Positions 1 to 12,324 of a stretch of DNA of 64,000 nt are shown here, in pieces (the stretch's first letter is position 1; the number at the start of each line of letters is the position of its first letter). This DNA comes from Circinella umbellata (Eukaryota > Mucoromycota > Mucoromycetes > Mucorales > Lichtheimiaceae): NCBI GenBank assembly GCA_025093555.1, contig JAIWNF010000092.1, positions 50,510 to 114,509 of the forward strand. Reading direction: 5' to 3'. Both the position numbers and the translations under genes were made by a program. Under the pieces are notes generated by a model. That model saw only the letters and a program-made list of their open reading frames with translations, searched no databases and was not told where the DNA came from.

Positions 1-541
1 AATAAATAAAAGCTATGTAGGATAGTTGTTGATAGCGCAAAATACGATTAAAATATCTGCTATTTATATTTTTTTTTTCATTTTTAATTCTATATAGTTA
101 TCATATGATTATATATTATATACGTTTAATCATCGCTTGGCAAAGATGTTCTATTGAAGCATCATAGCCAAGATAAGTGAAAGTTAACACTTTTTTAGAA
201 CACCTTTTTTTTTGCCATAAACTGCAAACCACAACCAGTTCTTGGCATTTATCATATTAGGCATATTGTATATCATATTATATCTTCAATATTATCAATG
301 CTCATGACTTGGCATAGTAGATCTTATTACAAACATTATTTATATCATTAATGCCTAGCACTCTATTTTATTATAGCCTTATTTTCATTAATCTAGACTA
401 GTTATATTCAGCATTTATATATATGATTTACCACAAAATAAAATGACAGTTGTCAGGGAAACATCCATATTTGGAAATAAAATAAACATATATGAATGAC
501 TATTTATGATATAATCAATTTATTATCTTAATATTACATGA
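1..541. other. AT-rich flank, no gene seen
   Basis: No open frame, RNA gene or repeat boundary is supported here. The stretch is AT-rich and ends at the A that precedes the putative 3' terminus of the Helitron, which lies on the minus strand. Confidence 0.6.
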
Positions 542-672
542 CTAGCGTTTGCCTGCCTCGCTTCGCTTCGGCTGAATGAGCCCCTACGCTTCGCTTTGGG
601 TCATTCAACGGAAAACACGTCGCAAGGGGGGTAAACCCCCCTTGACCCCCCAAAAAGGCGCTTCGCGCCTAG
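542..672 (-). repeat. GC-rich hairpin cluster at Helitron 3' end
   Basis: In otherwise AT-rich DNA this block holds three inverted repeats: 573-579 with 601-607; 624-631 with 636-643 (8 bp stem, TAAA loop); and 656-661 with 665-670 (AGGCGC stem, TTC loop). It also has short direct repeats of CGCTTCG. Helitron 3' ends normally carry one hairpin about 10 nt before CTRR. A multi-hairpin end is less usual, and the hairpin at 656-670 followed by AG could be the end of another element on the plus strand. Confidence 0.55.
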
Positions 673-906
673 TAGTGACGATGCCCAAGGCTGTATAATT
701 GTTTTGTGGATCCAGTCAAATAAAAAATAAACTGCATTAGTATTGTAATAAGTTGTCTTTAAGATGGGATAGAATTTTATTGATAAAAAAGAAAAAAATA
801 TATAAAAGTTATTAAAAGTAAGGTGATTTTACTGAAGTCTTGTGGAAGTAAGGTTATTAAAAGGATGCTGGTTGTTTAAGATAAATTGATCATATATGTA
901 AAGAAG

Positions 907-1882
907 TTATGAAATTGAAGGAGGAGGCGGAAGAGGTGATGGAGAGAATATTTCAGGATATACAACATTTTTTGTAATAGGGCGATCAGCTTGTCTATCC
1001 CATTCAGCCATTATATGCAAGTTTCTGTAATCGGTAACGCGTGAAAATGCGACATATAACTGACCATGCGAAAACACTGGATCAGGAAGATAAACACCAA
1101 CGTGTGTTAATGTTTGACCCTGCGACTTGTTTATACTAAGACAGAAAGCAGGTTTAAGTGGAAATTGTTTCCGAGATATTTCGCATGGTAATCCAGAAGA
1201 TTGTGAAGAGCTGATAAGCTTAACACGTGGTATATGGACGGGATTGCCAGTATGACTGCCAGTTATAATTTCGGCTTCTATGAGATGTGTATGTAGGTTT
1301 CTGCAAATTAGTTTTGTTCCATTACAAAGACCCTCTGCTGGATTCAAGTTACGGAGAAGAATGACAGGTTGGTTGATTTTTAGACGAAGTCGATGAGGTG
1401 GGAATCCTATTAAGTTTAAACGAAAAAATAATATAATGATAAAGATATCTGAATAAATAATAAGTAATATATAATATAAATAGAACGCAGTAAATGAACA
1501 TGTTAGTGTTGGCATGAATTCATAGGGAAGCTCAACAGAAATACTTGTTACCTGAAATAGACAATGTGTTTAAAAATTCAGCAGGGATTTGGTTGGCATA
1601 TTCTTTGCCAGGGACGGTGTCTGTACTCAAATATTCATGGCATTCGCCTGGAAAACGATCAGTAGCGACATCATTAATGATATCTACTACAGCGTTTTTT
1701 GGTGATAATATTGCCCTTTGTGCAAAATATTGTGGGTCGGGTGTTGTATGGCTGTCTAAATTTGGGTAGATTACATCCAAAAGATTATTTATATTTGAAC
1801 CTCTTATGCACCGTTCGCGATCAAGAAAAATATAATCTGAGTTTGGACGAACTATAAAATGAAAATTAGTATTAAAAGCCAT
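907..1882 (-). pseudogene. Helitron helicase C-terminal part
   Basis: This is the C-terminal third of the PIF1-like helicase in two frames, 1882-1532 then 1515-907. The first part is the usual linker, with a GECHEYLSTD motif. The second carries late helicase motifs: PVILLRNLNPAEGLCNGT, then FCLSINKSQGQTLTHVGVYL, then HGQLYVAFSRV, which correspond to superfamily 1B motifs V and VI. The frame break near 1520 may be an intron or a mutation. It follows directly from the helicase core on the same strand. Confidence 0.75.
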
Positions 1883-1893
1883 CCTCTTGGGTT

Positions 1894-3225
1894 TTATTTA
1901 TATGTATTTTTTTGTTCAAAAGATAAAGTACCTGAAGCCATTTGACCGTCGCCGATTTGAAGTAAATCTCGCGCAAATTGTCGTTGACGTTCGGAATGTT
2001 CATTGTTATCGTCAAGGTTTTGTAATCGCATATTGATTGTTAAATGAAAAGTACAAATTGAATTCCATAAAGGCGAACGAACAAAACTTGCATTGACACA
2101 GTCACTTCTACTTCCTCTTTTGACAACAGGAAGGGTTTGTCGAAAGTCACCACCAAAAACTATCACTTTGTTACCGAAAAGGGCGTTTTGTAGTGAAGGA
2201 TCGGTAGCACCCATGATATCCTGAAGTGTACGATTTACAGCCTCAACAGCATGACGATGAATCATTGGCACTTCATCCCAAACAATTAAAGAAGCATCGC
2301 AAATGGCTTGCGCCCTTTCACTTTGCAAACTAATTGAACATGTAGATGAATCGTCTAAATTTTCAACAGGAATTTTAAATATTGAGTGTGCTGTTGCACC
2401 ACGTCGAAGTAACAAAGCAGCAACACCAGTAGAAGCAACAGCAATTGCAGACTTGTTTTGAGAATGAACATGGGCAAGGAGAGTATTATAAAGGAATGTT
2501 TTACCACTCCCACCTTGACCATCCAAAAAGAAGGCCCATTGCTCGATAGTAGGATCATCGACAGCAGCTGTTACTACATCGAATACAGCACGTTGATCAG
2601 CATTAAGGCTTCTAATAGAATCTTCTGCTACTTGGGCGAGATCTTCAGTGTTTTCAGCTTCTACCTGCTGTGGATGTTCAGGTATTTCATTTTCAAAAGA
2701 AGAAAGATCAGGTAGAGGAGGGAGTATTGGGAATTGTGAAAGAGAGCTATTTTGATCGAGAAGAAGATTATTAATATCAGTAATTGCCTGAGCATTACAG
2801 CGCGCAACATCAGGTTCCAAATCATTCACACGATATCGATGCTGATAGTCTTCCGAAAGATGGTCGCCATATTTTTGCCACAAAGCACCAGGGTTGGATG
2901 GGTTTGCGAATAAAAGTAAAGTAATAAAAAGACGGCGAAGTTGAGGGATGGATGTTACAACCGATATTGCTTCTGCAAGACAAAGATCATATTCTTCATC
3001 ACTTTCCAACAACAAGCGTGCTGCAGCCGCTTCTTGAAATAATTCATATTCACGACCATTGTAACGCAATAAATCATTATAACTTTGTGCGCCAGGAACA
3101 TTATGTAGCAAAAGGCGTAAAGAGAATCGTTCCATATCACCAGGCGACACAAATACTACCCGACCAACAGCAGCTTTGGATCGAGTTCGTGGACTCCAAT
3201 AATTATAGGTACCACTTGTATTCTA
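1894..3225 (-). pseudogene. Helitron PIF1-like helicase core
   Basis: The helicase unwinds DNA during rolling-circle transposition. Visible motifs are Walker A (GQGGSGKTFLY), Walker B (VWDEVPM) and motif III (VFGGDFRQTLPVV). Upstream, the conserved WSPR region continues towards the Rep domain, but reading in frame meets a TAG at 3223-3225 where family members carry tryptophan (a G-to-A change). Downstream the frame continues into the 907-1882 segment. This is a clear family assignment in a non-functional copy. Confidence 0.8.
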
Positions 3226-3317
3226 AGAATATTGTGATGGTATTTGATGATAGCATAATTCTCGTGCAGTGGGATCAGTGCTTAAAAAATAATAAAGGTA
3301 ATAGAAGGTGGTGGTGA

Positions 3318-4187
3318 TTAGAAAGAAGTAAGAAAAACGTATATCTTAATAGAACAACAAAGAATTACATACTGATTTAATTCAAAGTATGCCTCCAGGG
3401 TCGAGAGTTTTTGTTCTGCACGCTCAATCACTTCTTGTACAGTTTGATTGGGGCGACAGTACACTTTTTTTTCCAGGTAAATGAATAGATAAAGATTGTA
3501 CAAAGGGTGCTCTTGAATGCAATGAAAACTAAACAAACGCCAAAAAGACTCCAATGCGGATATATACCGAGCGTCTTGATATAAGGTTGTTTCATCAATA
3601 TCATCTTCATCATCTTCATTATCAACAGTAGCAATAGCAGTAGCGGAACTATCATTATTCTGGCGACGACGCATAGACATTAATGCACGATCATGTCCTT
3701 TAAATACATACTTATAGAGATACTTGACAGCACGGACATTATTACATATCTCAACATTTATATGAGAATCATACTTTGTTGTCAAATAAAGATTGTGGGG
3801 CACCACCCAGGTATTATCGAGTGCAACTCTATTTCTACTTATTCGTACATCTACTGTTCTGCCATCATTACGTCGTCTATATATTGGATAACCACCTACT
3901 TCAGCTTCAGTGGTTTCCTGGGCAAATGCTTTTGGATAATGCTTGGAACAGCGGCCGTTTACCATGCAAGGTGAGTCGGGATACGCCGGACCGCATGGAC
4001 CATGCATCATATTTCTAGTAACAGTGGCATATGCAGCAGGGTGACGATCAGGGTCAGGTATTTCGGCTGAGACGATGTTATCATAATCGCTGGGACCTGA
4101 GGGTTTGCAATCAGAGGATAAAATCAAAAGAATATGACAATGCGGAAGTCCCCGTTTCTGATGCTCCACAACACTGATATGTGCCAC
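3318..4187 (-). pseudogene. Helitron Rep (HUH endonuclease) domain
   Basis: This segment carries the nicking and joining nuclease of the Helitron. The metal-binding HUH motif is seen in GLPHCHILLIL near its start. The catalytic tyrosine pair is in the VKYLYKYVFKGHD block. A conserved cysteine/histidine stretch (GPCGP..PCMVNGRCSKHYPK) lies between them. An intron probably separates it from the upstream piece at 4565. The downstream junction to the helicase (3318-3225) is frame-broken. Confidence 0.8.
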
Positions 4188-4564
4188 ACATGTTTCTTAG
4201 TTAAGTCATCTATCAATGAATTAAGCTACATAGAAAACAGAAAAGTCAATATCAACGTCAACAAATACTTGTTAAATATAATTATAAAGAGCTTGAAAAT
4301 AATTATATCAATGAATGACTCGTTCTCAACAAAATAACAAAGAAGTATAGAAAAGGCTCGAAGATATATGTTCAGGAAGCTTTCTGAGAGAAGTAAACTT
4401 TCAAATACGTAAACGAATAAAAATCATCATACCTTCATATGGAAAACTCTCGCAGTTAAATCAGGACGATCAACAGCTCTCTGGCCAGGTTTTAACTCAC
4501 GGGTAATTTCAATCCCGGAGGGGTTGCAGGTGAAGGTGATAAACAGGTCTGGTTTCGAAAAACA

Positions 4565-5513
4565 TCATACAATTGCCATAGCATCTTGGTATCTGCTATT
4601 TATGTCTCTGGGACCACCAATAAATGTGGAAGGAAGAAGAACAGACCTTCCAACATTTCGAGCAATTTCACCATCAATAGCATCAACCAAGCCGTCCAAC
4701 ATTTCAGCACGGAGTGATGTTTGATTTCTACGAATGTACTCAAGACGATGCTGTTCTACTTTAACCCACATATCAACGACAAATTGGTGAAATAAACGTT
4801 GATAGTATACAATATAGTAGTTATCACGATCGTGGAGTAAATATACATAATAGTGCATAGGTGTTGTATGACCATCATCATCATCATCATCATCATCATC
4901 ATTAGAAACATTTGCTAATTATAAAACAAATTGTAAGATATGAATTAGCTATACGTATAATATATATATATATATATAAATATAAAAGTTTGTTCTTACA
5001 TATATTGTTTGGGTGATTATTGGGCAATGGTGCAACCCACCCTTGTTCGCTACGTGGAAATATAAGCACATAATGAGTAGGATCATATAAAGGATGAAAC
5101 TCATTGATACGCATTAATCCACCACCACGACGTGTTATAACTACATCACGATATGCTCCAACAGAACCATGGTTTGGAAGAATTGCAGCAATTTCAGCAG
5201 TAGCTGGCGCTAAATATTGCCCATAATGCCCACGCGAAGGTGTCCGATCGGAGTGGATCACAATGGCAAAACCACTGTCAGGACTTTCTTGGATACGATC
5301 GGCTGCCCTTTGATATACTTGGGATAAAGGATTATCACGATTAATCATCGTCTGTAAAGAACGCAAAGTTTCAGGATCCAATCCGTCAAAAAGACCATTT
5401 CTCAATTGGATCTGTGATTCAGTATCATGAATATAAAACTGCGCAAATCCAGGTGCTACATTCTCTGCTGGTTGGATTGCCCGTGCAATACTATGACTAA
5501 TCATACCATTCAC
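4565..5513 (-). pseudogene. Helitron N-terminal (Helitron_like_N) region
   Basis: Two segments, 5513-4902 and 4858-4565, match the order of the Helitron N-terminal domain. The first has the GFAQFYIHD motif and the NEFHPLYDPTHYVLIFPRSEQGW block typical of the family. The second has YYQRLFHQFVVDMWVKVEQHRL and the VLLPSTFIGGPRDINSRYQDAMAIV block that leads into Rep. Between them lies an ATG/CAT microsatellite (about 4870-4902) that would encode a run of aspartates, plus a probable short intron. The region positions DNA for Rep; details are inferred from the family. Confidence 0.75.
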
Positions 5514-5630
5514 TCAAAAAGTATATACACCTTCTCTTTTATTTGCTAATTGAGAATCATACTAACACAAAGAACAATTAAAATTTACAATAATTATATA
5601 CTTGTGAAGTCCAATTAATTACAATTAATT

Positions 5631-6377
5631 TTAATATTTTATACGATTATATACCTTGGCTGCAATAGAGGAAAAAGCAAAAGCAGAATTGTAAAGACGT
5701 ATTTTCTGTCGAAAATTTCTTGCAGTTGCATCTTGATTAATTAAGAGAGAGAGAAGTTCATTTGGAGGTGGAGGTGGCAAGTTAAAAGAAACCTTTCCTT
5801 TGTTGCAACAAAAAGTAAATTTAGGCTCAGCAATAGTGCCTGCACTTCTTTCTTTGATCCACATCTTTGCATTACATGATGGGCAGATAACATTCATTTC
5901 TCCAAGATCTTGACGACCATTGGGTAAAATATTGGATTGACGACTAACATGGGGAATGTAGTGATCAGGGTGAACTCGAGCAACAAAAGAGGTATGAACT
6001 GTAAAAGTATCTATACGTGGTTGCTGTTGTATAGCAGCGGGTCTGTATATACAACAATATTCATATTAAAAACCTTAATTTATAATCTATTTAGACAGAT
6101 ATCAGAGAAAAATGTAGGTAACATAATGAGGTTGTAATGCTGTTGCTGATTGTTCGGCTGCTTGTTGAAAAGCTTCATCATGGGTACGTCGAGTTGGCAC
6201 AACAGAATCTGGTACAATTGGTTGCTCAGGTACGTTATCAACGTTAATGATAGCGCTCGCTGCATCAACAAAAATCAGAGAGCCAGGATTGGAAGTTCGG
6301 AGACGGTTTGGATTGGCTGGACAATCGCGATGAGTTGTTCTAGAATGAGTTGTGCTTCCACATGCATGACAGGTCAT
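5631..6377 (-). pseudogene. Helitron N-terminal zinc-binding region
   Basis: The start at 6377 opens with a knuckle-like CHACGSTTHSRTTHRDCPANP pattern, common at Helitron N termini. A second small segment, 5897-5631, has a CPSCNAKMWIKERS..CCNKGKV cysteine cluster, also typical of fungal Helitrons, followed by LPPPPPNELLSLL. The pieces are separated by probable introns and an unassigned stretch at 5900-6100. DNA binding is an inference from the family. Confidence 0.65.
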
Positions 6378-6400
6378 TTTTTACAACGTTAAAATCCAGG

Positions 6401-7120
6401 GGAAAAAAAAGAAACAGGACAAATAAAAAACTTTTGTTCTATGGCCCGATTTTAAAAGATCATCGGGTCAAGTTAAATACAAAAGCCGATGTCCAATGAT
6501 GATATAGAATATCATAGTTGTGGAAAAGACTTTTTACTATGATAAAAAAACTACAAATATGGATGTGGAGAGACACATGTAATAGATTTTTGCAAAAAAA
6601 TAAAAATATAATCAAAGACAAACATTGCCTTTCGATTGATGGTAAAATCATTACAATTTCCATAGTAGCAATAGGTCGAAACAAAAACCCTTTCCGCAGA
6701 CAACTTTTTTATATTAATTTCCAGCAACTAATGTTTTTATATCGGAATAGCTGACAATTATCTTTAAAATACAGTGAGCAAATGAAAAGCAAAAAAATAG
6801 GAATTCAAAGGCAGACTATCTTACAAAAAAGGAAATTTTAACGTTCAACTATCTTAATATACTAGTTTTTGGATTCCATGTTTGCTATTGTTGATAATAC
6901 ATCTTTATTATAAGTGTCACTTTGACAGCTCTGATCTCAATAAATAATTTTTTTAGAGGCACTTCCATACAAAAAAAAAAAAAAAACAGCCCTGATCTGC
7001 CAAGAGCTTCCGCGCTCCGAGTGGATTGAAAACCTAATTTGGAAATCTATACAATGATTCAAGTCCGCTTATGGCTCAGGACTCGCGTCTGGACTCACAG
7101 GGAATTCAGTTTGATATGCT
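6401..7120. other. Intergenic, no gene recognised
   Basis: Only short open frames occur and none resembles a known protein. There is a poly-A tract of 16 near 6971-6986. The Helitron 5' end must lie near the left edge but could not be fixed. Confidence 0.5.
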
Positions 7121-7169
7121 CTACATATTATGTATATGATTAGGCTCGCATATCCAGCATAAACATAAA

Positions 7170-8200
7170 CGCGCTGTAGATATGTTGGACCATGCCATTC
7201 TTGCTTTGTACAATGGAGGTTATGTGGGAAACTAGTCCATACTAAAAGAAAGTTGGAACAAGCATGTGGAAAATATAGAAGAAGTTTTTCTGCTGGGACT
7301 CCTCATGTCAAAAGAGTGACGTTGTGAGAGAGAGGCTATGTGTAGCTGTAGGGATGTTTAATATCATTGATCAAGCTTTTAAAAATGGCAGTAACGGTAA
7401 AACACAGTTCGGGTTTACATATATATTATTAGAAATTACTAATCATTAGTATATTTATATGTAGGCAATAACCATACCCAAAACTTGGCCGCACAAAAAG
7501 AAACCGCATATAAACAAATAAAAAAAATGCTTGACATTTACAACAAAATTGCCACACGAAATACCGTCATAGGTAAGAAAGAAATTTAAAATATTAGGCT
7601 CAAAATTCACAATATATATATATATATATGTATAGTTTTCGTGGATTATATAGTGATGATGTTAAAGCTATAATAGCGTTAAACAGTGATTTCCGGAACG
7701 AATGTAATATGCTTACTACCATGGATAGCAATGCTCCTTATGATGCATATCATGGTTTGCAAAAAAGAGCTATTGAAGAATTTGCGATATTAAAGGTATA
7801 ATCAGCTTCTAATTCATAGCTACGTTTTTTTCTCAACATACTAATGGGTAATATATAACATTTAATAGGATGAAGCCGCCTCAGTAATAAAGCACAGAAA
7901 GGACATTGTCAACAAACTTGAAGTAGTTGTCAATGTACCTTCTCTAAATAGTATCTGAGAGCGAGGCATGACTGTGATGTGGAAGAAGCAGCTGAAAAAA
8001 GCAAGAAGGTGGGCTGCTTCATAAGAAGAGAAGCTGTCCGGAATTGCTGATGGATCAAAACCCCCAGTGATTTTTAATACTGAAGAAAATAGAGAGGAGG
8101 AGGAAGGGGATGAATCTGATGAACAAGAGGGGAGACAAATCATGCAGAATTTATTGATTTGCTTCCAGAAGATGTGGTGATAGAGAATGATTAGTTGTGG
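7170..8200 (+). pseudogene. Unrecognised broken multi-exon gene
   Basis: Several plus-strand pieces look protein-like and are separated by intron-like gaps. They include an NHTQNLAAQKETAYKQIKK piece near 7472-7572, a LYSDDVKAIIALNSDFRNE piece near 7645-7798, a DEAASVIKHRKDIVNKLEVV piece near 7870-7960, and an acidic ENREEEEGDESDEQEG tail near 8085-8130. GT..AG borders can be drawn at 7573/7643 and 7799/7869, but the phases do not all agree and stop codons interrupt the tail. I do not recognise the family. Given the setting, a transposon protein is the default guess. Confidence 0.4.
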
Positions 8201-8229
8201 AGGGTGGAGAATCGATGAGGATGCAAATC

Positions 8230-9980
8230 AAGCATAGATCCTGTCTCTTTTTTATAAAATTATTAAAATAAGTTTTTTTTAGATACTATTCCATATGGTA
8301 TGCTTATAATTATCAATCACGTTTACCATCACTACGGAACTTTATACGCCGAAATATATGTGACAAAGCAATAAGTGTAAGTGCTCATCTGATACACGTT
8401 TGACATGATTATGTGGTTCTATATAATAATATCCACAGTATGGAAGCATGATCGTAATACAATAAAATAGATAATCAGACGATAACAGTTGATGATACAC
8501 TAAAATAAATAAACAGATGATAAAGTAGGTAACGAGAGAATAATATGGGCGACAAGTTGATATAATGGATTATAAGGTAATAAAATGAAGGACGGTCCAA
8601 TAAAATAGATAACAACGGACTAGAATGAATGGTAATACAGTAAAGTGGATAATGAAATAGTAAAGCTGATAGAAAAAGAATAAAGCAATCGTTAATAGTT
8701 CTTTATAGTATAAAAAGTATTGAAGGTATAATAACAGGTAAGGAAGATAAATGGGGTTTATCAACGAAGACTTTATATTAATCAAGCAAAGGTATCCAAG
8801 GTAGTTAAAGCACTGTTGTAATGAATGGCAAAAAAATCCCTGTGCTATTTTGACAGGCTAAAAAACCCCCCACTAAAACACTAATGATCCAACAACCCCA
8901 TTGCGCAACTAATATTAGGAATTAAAATAAGAAGCATGCTGAAACATTAACTTTTTTTGTTCTATCTAAACTTCAGGGGAGGTATTAGTCAATAAGGGCT
9001 TTTAAGAAACTCTTAGTGTAAACAAATTTACACAGAACATTGTATTAAGGCCATATGCAGAACAATCTATGCTATGAATGATGAATGGTCTCCATATTTA
9101 GTTGGCAATATTACAGAATTTATTCTTACTAGAAATATAATCAACCCAATTTTTGTCTAGTAATATAAGTAAAGGTACTAGTAGCTTACTTTAGCAAATG
9201 GTATTATAAGGTAAACAGATATACAACCTTTTAGACGCCTGACATCAACTAATAGTAGTGCGAAATCCAATAGAAATGTCACTTATTAATAACGTAGTGC
9301 GTTAAGATTCTGAACCTTTACGCTATAATGTTTCGAAAAAACAAAATGTAATATTCAAATAGCAATTGTATTACTACTATAAGCTACCACATTATTTACA
9401 GGTTAAAATCAGATAAAGATCATCTCAACCTAAGCAACCCTTCTGCTGATTCAAATTGTCAAACTAAATCGAATGATTTCTTTCTTTAAATTATCATCAT
9501 ATTTAAATATAATGATCCCGGAACAAGGTGATTTTCTTATGCTGTCATCTATTTCTGTTGCTCTTTAGCACTCATACATACTACCATCAATTTTATGTGC
9601 ATGTTACTCATTAAAATAGGATAATCAACTGAAATAAACTTTTTAAAGAAAAGTGTAGTCATTTACGAAATACACAGTAACATCCATCACACAAGATCTT
9701 TATAAATATTTGTATTAGATGACTATTCAAAAACATTTACTTTTGTACATTCTAAATTGATAAATGGTTATGGAATATAGCGAAAAGCATATAAACAAGA
9801 CTCTTTATATAAGTATTAAGAGCAAGATTTTAGTAATAAAATATGTAATGTATTTCGTTCTTCAATGATGAAAAGACCATACTACTATAAAAACAGTATA
9901 CAACGAATCTATATTTATAATATATACGAACATATTATTATACCTTATAAAGAACTATTTCTCGTCCTTGCATAAGTGTA
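8230..9980. other. Long AT-rich stretch without a recognisable gene
   Basis: No convincing coding region is seen. Between about 8450 and 8700 there is a loosely repeated phrase of the form AGTAAAGTGGATAATRRAA with a period near 20 nt, probably a decayed tandem repeat. The remainder shows no boundary or RNA signature. Confidence 0.45.
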
Positions 9981-9988
9981 CGCTTAAT

Positions 9989-10211
9989 AGCATAATGTCC
10001 CAGGTAACGGAATTTTTTTATTATATACACATTCAAGAGCATAATGTCCCAGGTACCGGGTTTTTTTATTATACATACGTATACACATTTAAGAGCATAA
10101 TGTCCCAGGTAACGGATTTTTTTTATAAACGAAGGAAATAATCGTTACCTGGGACATTATGCTATTAAATGTATATATAATAAAAAAACCCATTACCTGT
10201 GACATTATGCT
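9989..10211. repeat. Fold-back cluster of a 22-bp motif (3 direct, 2 inverted copies)
   Basis: The phrase AGCATAATGTCCCAGGTAAC plus GG occurs at 9989-10010, 10038-10059 (one change) and 10094-10115. It occurs as the reverse complement at 10142-10163 and 10190-10211 (small changes), with a weaker third inverted trace near 10229-10250. The copies sit in ~50 bp units that share AT-rich spacers such as ATTTAAG. The arrangement can fold into a multi-arm hairpin with a centre near 10128. It may be a fold-back element or a miniature transposon consisting only of iterated ends. Confidence 0.85.
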
Positions 10212-10254
10212 CTTAAATGTGGATATTGTAACAAAAAAACTCGTTATGTGGAGC

Positions 10255-11680
10255 ATCATCCTGCGGATGAAGTACGTACATATATATTATGCCATGTTAT
10301 TTAGAACAAAACAGAACAAAGAATATTATCTGTTTATACAATGCTTTATTTTTAATCTTTTTATAAATTGTGATGAATATTGTGAGTAATAGTATAGACG
10401 GATCAAATAATATAAATGGCAATCATAGTGTTGATTATAAACAAAAATATAATTTTTTATAATACTAATTTACGATGTAGTACTGGTAGAGGTATTTATG
10501 TAAAATCAGTGACTTTAAAAGCAGAAAAATGTTGGGAAAAGAAAACAAGTTGACACAGTCTTATAATACGTATATGATTAATGATTTAAAATTATGCATC
10601 ATGTTGACTTTACATCAATGCTTTAATAACAAAAAATATTTCTCATTATTATATATATGATGCAGAGCAAGTTTAACCAAGATGCGTTTTCTTTTAATAG
10701 CGACATAAAACATCTACAAGTATATTATCAATGTTTTTGTTAGTCATTGCTAAATTGAATGTACTATACAATAAAATATACCTTATTGTAAAGAAAGAAA
10801 TAAAATAATGGTGTGGTTTTATTATATTAGCTATAAATTGACAGATATCTTTCGCTTCACAAGATTGATACGAGATAATCTATACTAAACAGCTATTGTA
10901 ATACATAGTACATAATATTATATGCATATATTCTTTATACAATCAATAGACATGATTTTTGTTATTGTTTTCTTGTGTATATTCTATTTAAAATATAACT
11001 TATGGAGCACAAGTATATTATAAAAAAGTAAAACAAGCATTATTTTGAGATATCAGTATTAAGCATCTTATATTTCATTTTCTATATTTCATAGAAAGAG
11101 TAAGATAAGAGCAATCATCAAAAAGGAAATACACATAAGGCAGTTAAAATAATAGTTAAATAATGGCTCTACTCGTGAACTGAACGCACGCCTCCACGAG
11201 AAAAAACAAAAAAAGTCCAAACTCTTAACCAATTCGGCAAAACGAACATGTTTTGTTTTCTCCGTTAATATACTTTTGAGGTACGATGACAAGTTTAAAG
11301 TTGCGCTATAATGAATGATTATCAACATTACTACTCACAGTAAATATTATAGTATCATAGCAATGGTACCTGTTGAGTTCACTTAAACTTTATTATAGTT
11401 CACATCATATATTATAATACTTATGACTACTTGTACATATATATTCAAATCAGCTAAATACTGGCATAGGTTTTGAGAATTTTTTTTTTTGGTATTCTGT
11501 AATATAATTTTTTTTCTTGATTTAACCCCAGATTCTTTTTTTAACCAAGAAAAAAAAGAACATCAGATTATTTTAAACTGTATAGATGGTGTATGTTCTT
11601 ATTCATTAATTAGTAGTATTTGTATAAAGATATTGCATCACAAAAATAAGAGAATAGAAAAAAATCTTGTTACATTCAAA
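10255..11680. other. AT-rich, no gene recognised
   Basis: Short open frames only, without family resemblance. No inverted repeat or tandem repeat of note was found by eye. Confidence 0.45.
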
Positions 11681-11684
11681 TACA

Positions 11685-12290
11685 TTATTCTTCATCACTT
11701 ATTATAATGTATTCTATATTACTATTATCACCACTACCAGCATCTAATTCTTCTCTTTCTATTTCAGTAATTTCCTCTATTCTATTTCTCTCAATAGGAT
11801 GTGAATCCCCACTAATCGTTAGAGCCTCAGTAACCACCTTAAGAACATTAGTAGGGAATGCAGCAGGAGTACGGCTAAAAATACTGTTAGGGTACCATGA
11901 ATAAACAAGCAGATAGGGAATTATGGTCCTAAGTGCTTTCATTCTTTTTTGTTCAATTATTTCCCCTGCTTTTTTTATGGCTTTTTTTTATCCCCTACAC
12001 TTGGAAATGCTTCCTGGAAATCACCATGGGAATGCATGTTGACACAATAGCCAAAGACATCTGCAGGTCCATTACCACAATTGTTCATTATTTCTTCAAC
12101 TTCATATTGAGGCTTGAGCTGAAGTCCTGCTTCCTTGATGATATATTCTACAATGACATAGCGAGGCAGACCTTCACTACTAAGATCATCATAGATATCA
12201 AAAAAGAGCGTGTCAATCATTTTTGCAACAACTTCTTTGAACCCCTAATATATCTTGGTTTTCCATTAGCTTCAATGCAATCTCAACTCA
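11685..12290 (-). pseudogene. Unrecognised protein, two frameshifts
   Basis: On the minus strand a continuous protein-like sequence can be followed through three frames. It starts near 12290 (EIALKLMENQDILG), shifts at a G run near 12247 into FKEVVAKMIDTLFFDIYDD, shifts again in an A8 run at 11982-11989, and runs on from 11975 through KALRTIIPYLLVYSWYPNS to an acidic C-terminal tail ending at 11685. The middle part has a GYCVNMHSHGDFQEAF block. I do not recognise a domain. Its upstream end abuts the truncated LINE at about 12325, so the LINE may have removed its start. It could be a host gene relic or element cargo. Confidence 0.5.
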
Positions 12291-12324
12291 ACAACTTGTT
12301 ACCATTGAACACCATTGCAACATT

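Larger units (their letters stand above)
542..6400 (-). mobile_element. Decayed Helitron (rolling-circle transposon)
   Basis: Helitrons transpose by a rolling-circle mechanism using one protein with a HUH replication-initiator (Rep) domain and a PIF1-like helicase. Both are visible on the minus strand in the expected order: N-terminal zinc-knuckle part (about 6377), Helitron N domain, Rep with an HCH motif and paired tyrosines, then helicase down to 907. The 3' end is placed at 542 because the minus strand reads CTAG followed by T there, the family's terminal rule. A GC-rich block with hairpins lies just inside. The 5' TC end was not resolved. An in-frame TAG at 3223-3225 and broken exons suggest it is inactive. 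Confidence 0.8.
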
